Positions 57,551 to 64,000 of a DNA stretch of 64,000 bases are shown here, piece by piece. The DNA comes from Nocardioides sp. Arc9.136. GTDB lineage: Bacteria; Actinomycetota; Actinomycetes; Propionibacteriales; Nocardioidaceae. The stretch is taken from the NCBI RefSeq assembly GCF_030506255.1, contig NZ_CP113431.1, positions 3,049,001 through 3,113,000 of the forward strand. The letters run 5' to 3'. Both the position numbers and the translations under genes were made by a program. The notes beneath the pieces were generated by a model. That model saw only the letters and a list, made by a program, of their open reading frames with translations. It was not told the origin of the DNA and did not search any database. The first letter of the stretch is position 1. Each line of letters starts with the position of its first letter.

Positions 57551-60500
57551 GTGCCGCAGTCCTCTGGCAACCACTCCTCCGAACGTTCGTCCGTCTCGGA
57601 ACCACCCGCTGACTTCGGAGCCAACGAGTGGCTCGTCGAGGAGATGCACGAGCAGTACAAGCGTGACCCCGGCAGCGTCGACCCGATGTGGGTGAAGTAC
57701 TTCACGAGTGACGAGGCCGGCGCCGGAGCGGGCAACGGCGCGCCGAACGGCGCCTCCGCGAACGGGCCGACCCAGCAGGCGCCCGCGAAGCCGAAGGCCG
57801 CCGAGCCCGCCCCCAAGCAGGCCGCACCCAAGCAGGCCGCACCGGCGAAGGCCGCGCCGGCGAAGGCCGCGCAGCCGACCGAGCCCAAGGCCACGCCGCG
57901 CCCGGAGACGAAGGCCGCCGAGCCGGCCAAGGGCACCTCCTCCCCCACCCCCAAGGAGTCGCGCCCGGCGGACCCCGCCACGGCGAGCGACGAGCCGTCG
58001 TTCACCGTGCTGCGCGGCATCGCCGCGGCCACGGCGAAGAACATGGACATCTCGCTGTCGGTGCCGACCGCGACGTCCGTGCGCAACATGCCGGTCAAGC
58101 TGCTGTGGGACAACCGGATCGTCATCAACGGTCACCTCGAGCGCGCGCGCGGCGGCAAGGTGTCCTTCACCCACCTCATCGGCTACGCCATCATCAAGGC
58201 GATCAAGGCGCTGCCGGCGATGAACAACACCTACGGCGAGGTCGACGGCAAGCCGACCCTGGTCACCCCCGCGCACATCAACCTCGGCCTCGCCATCGAC
58301 CAGGTCAAGTCCGACGGCAGCCGCCAGCTGGTCGCCCCGTCGATCAAGGCCTGCGAGTCGATGGACTTCGCGCAGTTCTGGACCGCCTACGAGGACATCG
58401 TCCGCAAGGCCAAGAACAACAAGCTGACGATGGAGGACTACTCCGGCACGACGGTCAGCCTCACCAACGTCGGCGGCCTGGGCACGAACAACTCGGTCCC
58501 GCGCCTGATGCAGGGCCAGGCGGCCATCATCGGCGTCGGCTCCATGGACTACCCCCCGGAGTTCCAGGGCGCCTCCGAGGAGACGATCTCGCGCAACGCG
58601 ATCTCGCGGATCATGACCATGACCTCCACCTACGACCACCGTGTCATCCAGGGTGCGCAGTCGGGTGAGTTCCTAGGCCAGGTCCACAAGTACCTCCTCG
58701 GCCAGGACGGGTTCTACGACGAGATCTTCCGCTCGCTGCGCATCCCCTACGAGCCGATCCGCTGGAACGCCGACGTCTCGGCCTCCCACGACGACGAGAT
58801 CGACAAGCAGGCCCGGATCCTCGAGCTGATCCACGCCTACCGCGTGCGCGGCCACCTGATGGCCGACACCGACCCGCTGGAGTACCGCCAGCGCAGCCAC
58901 CCCGACCTGCGCATCGAGTCCCACGGGCTGACCCTGTGGGACCTGGACCGGGAGTTCCCCACAGGCTCCTTCGGCGGCGAGGGCCGGCGCTTCATGAAGC
59001 TGCGCCACATCCTCGGCACCCTGCGTGACTCCTACTGCCGCACCACCGGCATCGAGTACATGCACATCATGGACCCCGAGCAGCGGCAGTGGATCCAGCA
59101 GCGCGTTGAGCAGCCGCACCGGAAGCCACCGCGCGAGGAGCAGCTGCGGATCCTGCTGAAGCTCAACCAGGCCGAGGCGTTCGAGACCTTCCTGCAGACC
59201 AAGTTCGTCGGGCAGAAGCGGTTCTCCCTCGAGGGCGGCGAGACCACGGTCCCGGTCATCGACGAGATCTGCGAGGCCGCGGCGCAGGCCGACCTCGACG
59301 AGGTCGCGATCGGCATGGCCCACCGCGGCCGCCTCAACGTGCTGGCGAACATCGTGGGCAAGAAGTACTCCCAGATCTTCCGGGAGTTCGAGGGCAACAT
59401 CGACCCGCGCACCGTCCAGGGCTCCGGCGACGTGAAGTACCACCTCGGCGCCGAGGGCGAGTTCGAGGCCGACTCCGGCCACAAGGTCAAGGTCTCGGTC
59501 GCGGCGAACCCCTCGCACCTCGAGGCGGTCGACCCGGTGCTCGAGGGCATCGCCCGCGCCAAGCAGGACGTGCTCGACCGCGGCGCGGAGTACCCCGTGC
59601 TCCCCCTGCTGGTCCACGGCGACGCGGCGTTCGCGGGGCAGGGCGTGGTCGCGGAGACACTCAACCTCTCCCAGCTGCGCGGCTACCGCACCGGCGGCAC
59701 GATCCACGTGATCGTCAACAACCAGGTCGGCTTCACGACCTCGCCGGGGTCCTCGCGCTCCTCCCTCTACGCCACCGACGTGGCGCGGATGGTGCAGGCG
59801 CCGATCTTCCACGTCAACGGCGACGACCCCGAGGCGTGCATCCGCGTCGCGCGGCTGGCCTTCGAGTACCGCCAGGCGTTCAACAAGGACGTCGTCATCG
59901 ACCTCGTCTGCTACCGCCGCCGCGGTCACAACGAGGGCGACGACCCGTCGTACACCCAGCCGCTCATGTACGACCTCATCGAGCAGAAGCGCTCGGTCCG
60001 CAAGCTCTACACCGAGTCCCTCATCGGCCGTGGCGACATCACGGTCGAGGAGGCCGAGCAGGTCCTGCGCGACTACCAGCAGCAGCTCGAGCGGGTCTTC
60101 ACCGAGGTCCGCGAGGCCAGCACGCAGCCCTCGGAGTGGACGACCGTCCCGGACTACCCGGACAAGCCCGCCAGCGAGACCAGCACGGCGGTCTCCCAGG
60201 AGGTCCTCAAGCGGATCGCCGACGCCTACACCACGCCGCCGGAGGGCTTCACCGTCCACCCGAAGGTGATGCCGCAGCTGCAGCGCCGCTCGCAGGCCAT
60301 CACCGAGGGGCCCATCGACTGGGGCACCGGCGAGATCCTCGCCTTCGGCTCGCTGCTGATGGACGGCCGGCCGGTCCGGCTGGCCGGGCAGGACTCGCGT
60401 CGCGGCACCTTCGTGCAGCGGTTCGCGACGATCATCGACCGCCGCAACGCCGACGAGTGGACCCCGCTGGGCTCGCTCACCGAGGACCAGGCGAAGTTCC

Positions 60501-61333
60501 ACGTCTACGACTCGCTGCTCTCCGAGTACGCCGCCCTCGGGTTCGAGTACGGCTACTCCGTCGCGCGCCCCGAGGCGCTGGTGCTGTGGGAGGCGCAGTT
60601 CGGCGACTTCGTCAACGGCGCGCAGATCGTCATCGACGAGTTCATCACCGCCGGCGAGAGCAAGTGGAGCCAGCAGTCCGGCGTCGTGCTGCTGCTGCCG
60701 CACGGCTACGAGGGCCAGGGGGCGGACCACTCGTCCGCCCGGATCGAGCGGTTCCTCGCGATGGCCGCGGACGACGCGTTCGTCGTCGCCCAGCCGAGCA
60801 CCCCGGCGTCGCACTTCCACCTGCTGCGCCAGCACTCGCTCGGCGAGCGGCACCGCCCGCTGATCGTCTTCACGCCGAAGTCGATGCTCAAGCGCAAGGA
60901 GGCGGCCTCGCAGCCGTCGGACTTCACCGAGGGCACGTTCCGTCCCTTCATCGCCGACGCGGACGCGGACCCGGAGAAGGTCGACACGCTGCTGCTGTGT
61001 TCGGGCCGGGTCACCTGGGACCTCATGGTCGAGCGCGCCAAGCAGGAGCACGGCGAGCGGTTCGCGATCGGCCGGGTCGAGCAGCTCTACCCGCGACCGA
61101 TCGACGACATCCGGGCCGAGATCGCGCGCTACCCCCACCTCAAGGAGGTGCGCTGGGTGCAGGACGAGCCGCAGAACATGGGCCCGTGGCCGCACTACGC
61201 GCTCAACGTCGCGCCCGAGGTCGACGCGAAGGTCGTGCCGGTCTGCCGGCCGGAGGGGTCCTCTCCCGCCGTCGGCACCGTCAAGCGGCACCAGGCCGAG
61301 CAGAAGGAGCTGCTGGCCCGGGCGTTCGCCTGA
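57551..61333 (+). CDS. kgd: Multifunctional 2-oxoglutarate metabolism enzyme (KGD / SucA-SucB fusion)
   Basis: The 1260-residue fusion has an N-terminal helix ([19 protein letters not shown]), a disordered Ala/Pro/Lys linker (about 50-145), an E2-type succinyltransferase core (about 150-390; [18 protein letters not shown]) and the thiamine-diphosphate E1 part to the C-terminus ([40 protein letters not shown]). It acts as 2-oxoglutarate dehydrogenase or decarboxylase in the TCA cycle. The GTG at 57551 matches the family N-terminus; longer in-frame starts upstream look unlike it. In mycobacteria it is regulated by GarA; here no Thr motif is asserted. Confidence 0.94.
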   Translation: MPQSSGNHSSERSSVSEPPADFGANEWLVEEMHEQYKRDPGSVDPMWVKYFTSDEAGAGAGNGAPNGASANGPTQQAPAKPKAAEPAPKQAAPKQAAPAKAAPAKAAQPTEPKATPRPETKAAEPAKGTSSPTPKESRPADPATASDEPSFTVLRGIAAATAKNMDISLSVPTATSVRNMPVKLLWDNRIVINGHLERARGGKVSFTHLIGYAIIKAIKALPAMNNTYGEVDGKPTLVTPAHINLGLAIDQVKSDGSRQLVAPSIKACESMDFAQFWTAYEDIVRKAKNNKLTMEDYSGTTVSLTNVGGLGTNNSVPRLMQGQAAIIGVGSMDYPPEFQGASEETISRNAISRIMTMTSTYDHRVIQGAQSGEFLGQVHKYLLGQDGFYDEIFRSLRIPYEPIRWNADVSASHDDEIDKQARILELIHAYRVRGHLMADTDPLEYRQRSHPDLRIESHGLTLWDLDREFPTGSFGGEGRRFMKLRHILGTLRDSYCRTTGIEYMHIMDPEQRQWIQQRVEQPHRKPPREEQLRILLKLNQAEAFETFLQTKFVGQKRFSLEGGETTVPVIDEICEAAAQADLDEVAIGMAHRGRLNVLANIVGKKYSQIFREFEGNIDPRTVQGSGDVKYHLGAEGEFEADSGHKVKVSVAANPSHLEAVDPVLEGIARAKQDVLDRGAEYPVLPLLVHGDAAFAGQGVVAETLNLSQLRGYRTGGTIHVIVNNQVGFTTSPGSSRSSLYATDVARMVQAPIFHVNGDDPEACIRVARLAFEYRQAFNKDVVIDLVCYRRRGHNEGDDPSYTQPLMYDLIEQKRSVRKLYTESLIGRGDITVEEAEQVLRDYQQQLERVFTEVREASTQPSEWTTVPDYPDKPASETSTAVSQEVLKRIADAYTTPPEGFTVHPKVMPQLQRRSQAITEGPIDWGTGEILAFGSLLMDGRPVRLAGQDSRRGTFVQRFATIIDRRNADEWTPLGSLTEDQAKFHVYDSLLSEYAALGFEYGYSVARPEALVLWEAQFGDFVNGAQIVIDEFITAGESKWSQQSGVVLLLPHGYEGQGADHSSARIERFLAMAADDAFVVAQPSTPASHFHLLRQHSLGERHRPLIVFTPKSMLKRKEAASQPSDFTEGTFRPFIADADADPEKVDTLLLCSGRVTWDLMVERAKQEHGERFAIGRVEQLYPRPIDDIRAEIARYPHLKEVRWVQDEPQNMGPWPHYALNVAPEVDAKVVPVCRPEGSSPAVGTVKRHQAEQKELLARAFA

Positions 61334-61355
61334 CCGACGCACACGCACGCAGGAC

Positions 61356-61394
61356 CGAGATGGCCCCGTCCGGCAGCGGACGCGGGCCATCTCG
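61356..61394 (+). terminator. Strong terminator after kgd
   Basis: An 11-bp outer stem (61356-61366 with 61384-61394) and a 6-bp inner stem (CGTCCG with CGGACG), with one bulged base, start 22 bases after the stop. Confidence 0.85.
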
Positions 61395-61425
61395 CGTCTG
61401 GGCACCGACACACGAGGAGACGAGG

Positions 61426-61602
61426 ATGTACTTCACCGACCGAGGGATCGAGGAGCTCGAGCGGCGACGGGGCGACGAGGAGGTCACCCTGGCGTGGCTC
61501 GCCGAGCAGCTGCAGGCGTTCACCGACTCCCACCCGGAGTTCGAGGTGGCCGTGGAGCGTCTCGCCACGTGGCTGGCGCGGCTGGACGACCCCGAGGACT
61601 GA
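61426..61602 (+). CDS. Small DUF6104-like protein downstream of kgd
   Basis: The 58-residue protein (MYFTDRGIEELERRRGDEEV then LAWLAEQLQAFTDSHPEFEV) is helical and acidic. A gene of this kind lies right after kgd in Streptomyces and other actinobacteria, and I think it is the family called DUF6104. ATG behind GACGAGG. Function unknown. Confidence 0.8.
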   Translation: MYFTDRGIEELERRRGDEEVTLAWLAEQLQAFTDSHPEFEVAVERLATWLARLDDPED

Positions 61603-61617
61603 GGCGATGATGCGGGG

Positions 61618-62265
61618 ATGACCGAGACGTCCTCCCCCGCGCCCTCGGCCGGCGCACCGGCGTACCCCGCAGCGCCCTGGCAGATGACCGGACAGCTGTT
61701 CCTGTCGCTGTTCCGGGTCCCCACCGCGGTCGACGAGCTCCGTCCCGCCGGCGTGTACGGCGCGGCGTTCGTCTCCTACGAGGAGCCGAGCCCACTGACC
61801 TACTCCGAGCTGCTGGTCGCGCGCCCCGTGAAGGTGCCGGGCGGACGCGGCCGACGGGTGAGCATCACCGACATCTGGGTCGACTCGCCCGCGTCCGTGG
61901 CAGGCGGCCGCGAGCTGTGGGCCATCCCGAAGGGGCTGTGCGACTTCCGGCTCGAGTCCGAGCACCGCGGACCCTTCGCCCGCACCGAGTGGTCGGCCGC
62001 CCTGGACCGCCGGCCGATCGCGAGCGCCCGGTTCACCGACGCCGCGCGGGTCGTCCCCCGGGTGCCGTTCAAGGGCCAGACCTGGCAGCCCGGGATCGCC
62101 GACACCGGCGGCGAGGAGCGCCGCGCCACGCTGCAGGGGTCGGCGAAGGCGATGCCGTGCTGGGGCGCGTGGGAGTTCGACGCCGACGGCCCGCTGGGCT
62201 GGCTCGCGGGACGGCGCGCGATCGCGTCGTTCCGGATGAGCGGCTTCCGGATGTCCTTCGGCTGA
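61618..62265 (+). CDS. Acetoacetate decarboxylase-like protein
   Basis: The 215-residue protein shows the acetoacetate-decarboxylase fold motif GGRELWAIPKGLCDF, where Lys105 lies at the place of the Schiff-base lysine (compare E-x-x-G-x-PK). The N-terminus is disordered. Members differ widely in activity, so decarboxylation of acetoacetate is possible but unproved. It follows the DUF6104-like gene by 15 bases. Confidence 0.75.
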   Translation: MTETSSPAPSAGAPAYPAAPWQMTGQLFLSLFRVPTAVDELRPAGVYGAAFVSYEEPSPLTYSELLVARPVKVPGGRGRRVSITDIWVDSPASVAGGRELWAIPKGLCDFRLESEHRGPFARTEWSAALDRRPIASARFTDAARVVPRVPFKGQTWQPGIADTGGEERRATLQGSAKAMPCWGAWEFDADGPLGWLAGRRAIASFRMSGFRMSFG

Positions 62266-62278
62266 GCCGGCGCGCCGC

Positions 62279-62515
62279 TCAGGCCTCGGGCAGCCCCGGG
62301 TGCTCCGCGCGCTCGTCGCCGGACTCGACCGAGGCACGGCGGGCGGCGTCGCGGAGCTCGAAGACCTCCGTGGCGAGCCCGCCCAGGGCGCCCGCGACCT
62401 CACGGACGGCCCGGGTGAGGATCGTGGCCACGTCGCCGACGGTGGTGGCGGTCGCCTCGACCGCACCCTGCACGGCGTCCTTGCGGATCTCGGCCTTGCT
62501 GAGGTGGTCCTTCAT
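62279..62515 (-). CDS. 78-residue helical protein of unknown function
   Basis: This small acidic protein is Ala-rich and almost all helix (KDAVQGAVEATATTVGDVAT, then LTRAVREVAGALGGLATEVF); a coiled coil is possible. ATG at 62515. It follows the desaturase gene by 35 bases on the same strand. I do not recognise it. Confidence 0.65.
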   Translation of the reverse strand: MKDHLSKAEIRKDAVQGAVEATATTVGDVATILTRAVREVAGALGGLATEVFELRDAARRASVESGDERAEHPGLPEA

Positions 62516-62550
62516 GGCACCAGTGTGGCCCAGGGGCGGCGGGACCGCCC

Positions 62551-63717
62551 TCAGGCGGCCTCCGCCGCCTCGGGGACGGGCGCGGTGTCGGCGGCGGCCG
62601 AGGGCCGTCCCGGCAGCGCGAGCCGGCAGATCTTCCGGGCGACGCTGAACAGCTGCTTGCCGAGCGGGCCGGTGTTGTACGGGAGCTCGTAGCGCTCGCA
62701 GATCTCCTGGACCTCCTCGGCGATCTCGGGGTAGCGCCGGGCGGGCAGGTCGGGGAAGAGGTGGTGCTCGATCTGGTGGCTGAGGTTGCCGGTCATCAGG
62801 TGGAAGAGCTTGCCGCCGGTGATGTTGGCCGAGCCGAGGAGCTGGCGGAAGTACCACTGGCCGCGGCTCTCGTCCTCGCACTCCTCCTGGGAGAAGGTCG
62901 CGACGCCGGCCGGGAAGTGACCGCAGAAGATGATGTTGAACGCCCAGACGTTGCGGACCAGGTTGGCCGTGGCGTTGCCGGCGAAGGTGAGCGGGAACAG
63001 CGGACCGGTCAGCGCCGGGAAGAGCAGGTAGTCCTTGACCGCCTGGCGCCTGACCTTGCGCATGATCCCGGCGTGCAGAGCCTTGTTCTCCGAGACCTTG
63101 CGCTTGCCGGCGACGAGGTTCTCCACCTCGAGGTCGTGCATCGCCACGCCCCACTCGAAGAACACCATCAGCAGGAACGCGTAGAGCGGGTTGCCGAGGT
63201 AGTAGGGGTGCCAAGGCTGGTCCTCGTCCATCCGCAGGACGCCGTACCCGATGTCGCGGTCCTTGCCGAGGATGTTGGTGTAGGTGTGGTGGATGTAGTT
63301 GTGGCTGTTCTTCCACTGCTCGCTGGGGCAGACGTTGTCCCACTCGTACATCCGCGAGTTCAGCCCCGGGTCGCCCATCCAGTCGTACTGGCCGTGCATG
63401 ACGTTGTGGCCGATCTCCATGTTGTCGAGGATCTTGGAGACGCTCAGCGACGCCACGGCCAGCGGCCAGGTGGGCGGCAGGTAGAACAGCGCACGGCCGG
63501 CGACCTCGAAGGCGCGCTGGGCCTTCACGACGTTGCGGATGTACGCCGCGTCGGCCTCGCCGAGGTCGGCCAGGACGCGCTGGCGGATGGCGTCCATCTC
63601 CTCGCCGAACGTCTCGAGCTGCTCGGGGGTGAGCCGGCCGGGGGTCGTGGCGGTGCCCGCGGGGGCGCCGGTCGGGTCGTCCGGGGTCGTGCTGGGGGCG
63701 TTCAGGGTGGTGGTCAT
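62551..63717 (-). CDS. Membrane fatty-acid desaturase (acyl-lipid, DesA3-like)
   Basis: The 388-residue di-iron desaturase has three His boxes: GHNVMHGQYDW, KNSHNYIHHTYTNI and LSHQIEHHLFPDLPARRY. Two pairs of membrane helices surround them. Proteins of this type put a double bond in membrane acyl chains and need an electron donor, here the gene just upstream. ATG with AAGGACC before it. Confidence 0.93.
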   Translation of the reverse strand: MTTTLNAPSTTPDDPTGAPAGTATTPGRLTPEQLETFGEEMDAIRQRVLADLGEADAAYIRNVVKAQRAFEVAGRALFYLPPTWPLAVASLSVSKILDNMEIGHNVMHGQYDWMGDPGLNSRMYEWDNVCPSEQWKNSHNYIHHTYTNILGKDRDIGYGVLRMDEDQPWHPYYLGNPLYAFLLMVFFEWGVAMHDLEVENLVAGKRKVSENKALHAGIMRKVRRQAVKDYLLFPALTGPLFPLTFAGNATANLVRNVWAFNIIFCGHFPAGVATFSQEECEDESRGQWYFRQLLGSANITGGKLFHLMTGNLSHQIEHHLFPDLPARRYPEIAEEVQEICERYELPYNTGPLGKQLFSVARKICRLALPGRPSAAADTAPVPEAAEAA

Positions 63718-63731
63718 CGGGTGGTCCTTCC

Positions 63732-64000
63732 TCACAGGTCGACGGTGCAGTCGCCGACGGGGGCGGAGACGCAGATGCGGATGTCCTCGTCCGGCAGCGA
63801 GGACTGCTCGCCGGTCAGGACGTTGCGGACGGTCCCCTCGCTCTTGCGGGAGACGCAGGAGAAGCAGATGCCCATCCGGCAGCCGGACTCGGGCTGCAGG
63901 CCGAGCGCCTCGGCCTGGTCGAGCAGGGTGTCGCCGGTGTTGGCGCCGGAGGCCCCGGAGCGGCTGAAGACGACGTCGCCCTCGGCCGCGTCGGAGCCGG
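63732..64000 (-). CDS. Ferredoxin-type electron carrier or ferredoxin reductase, C-terminal part (cut by window)
   Basis: Only the C-terminal 88 residues are present. They hold a plant-type 2Fe-2S motif: SGCRMGICFSC with a fourth Cys in RICVSAPVGDC. The upstream part beyond 64000 is likely the FAD/NAD reductase portion, as in Rv3230c, the partner of DesA3. It lies 14 bases before the desaturase gene, so electron supply to that enzyme is very likely. Confidence 0.85.
   Translation of the reverse strand, partial: GSDAAEGDVVFSRSGASGANTGDTLLDQAEALGLQPESGCRMGICFSCVSRKSEGTVRNVLTGEQSSLPDEDIRICVSAPVGDCTVDL

Noticed and set aside
56704-58128. Upstream extension of the LCP frame
   Set aside because: It runs through the lipoprotein gene and opposite kgd; the ATG at 56703 gives a normal LCP protein.

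Overview
The window is about 64 kb of very GC-rich chromosomal DNA from a free-living actinobacterium, most likely Nocardioidaceae (Nocardioides-like). This is inferred from the Rho factor with a long Arg/Asp/Gln-rich insertion, the fused KGD 2-oxoglutarate enzyme, NucS in place of MutS/MutL, the DUF2550-atpC neighbourhood, many GTG starts and several leaderless promoters. Genes are tightly packed. No gene-free stretch exceeds 300 bases; the longest are the rho leader (47176-47460) and the tRNA-to-secreted-protein gap (53999-54279). I saw no prophage, transposase, CRISPR array or rRNA.

Layout. 46-4936: LysR regulator, a frameshifted AbiEi/DUF559-like gene, a CnoX-like thioredoxin-TPR protein, an acyl-CoA transferase and small membrane proteins. 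5039-9314: acetoacetyl-CoA thiolase, MeaB, methylmalonyl/ethylmalonyl-CoA epimerase and crotonyl-CoA carboxylase/reductase. 9451-18010: coiled-coil polar-growth-type protein, AI-2E-type permease, EamA/CGNR pair, a secreted GH114-like protein, MFS transporter and uncharacterised genes. 17998-28965: 3-hydroxyacyl-CoA dehydrogenase, NucS, PAS histidine kinase, amino-acid oxidase, ferritin with a coupled Cys4 miniprotein, DUF72, ethylmalonyl-CoA mutase, STAS protein and cobalamin adenosyltransferase. 28962-42753: MFS, DUF2550, the whole F1Fo ATP synthase operon (atpB-E-F-H-A-G-D-C plus two small membrane genes), a polyprenyl-phosphate sugar-phosphate transferase, TsaC/Sua5, prmC, prfA, rpmE. 42917-53998: a two-component pair, rho, the operon argS-lysA-hom-thrC-thrB, and tRNA-Arg(CCG). 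54280-64000: secreted protein, LCP enzyme with a lipoprotein, kgd, small genes, an acetoacetate-decarboxylase-like protein, a fatty-acid desaturase and its (cut) ferredoxin-type partner.

How parts fit. Thiolase, 3-hydroxyacyl-CoA dehydrogenase, Ccr, epimerase, Ecm, MeaB and an adenosyltransferase together make most of the ethylmalonyl-CoA route for acetyl-CoA assimilation, although they are scattered over about 23 kb. Three of them (ccr, the dehydrogenase, ecm) carry the same 12-bp palindrome, TACC-N4-GGTA, just upstream in the same orientation, with a degenerate copy before the thiolase. This points to a single, probably TetR-type, regulator that is not encoded in the window. Two further regulatory signals stand out: an IdeR/DtxR-like iron box before the Cys4-ferritin operon and a CRP/GlxR-like site before the ATP synthase operon.
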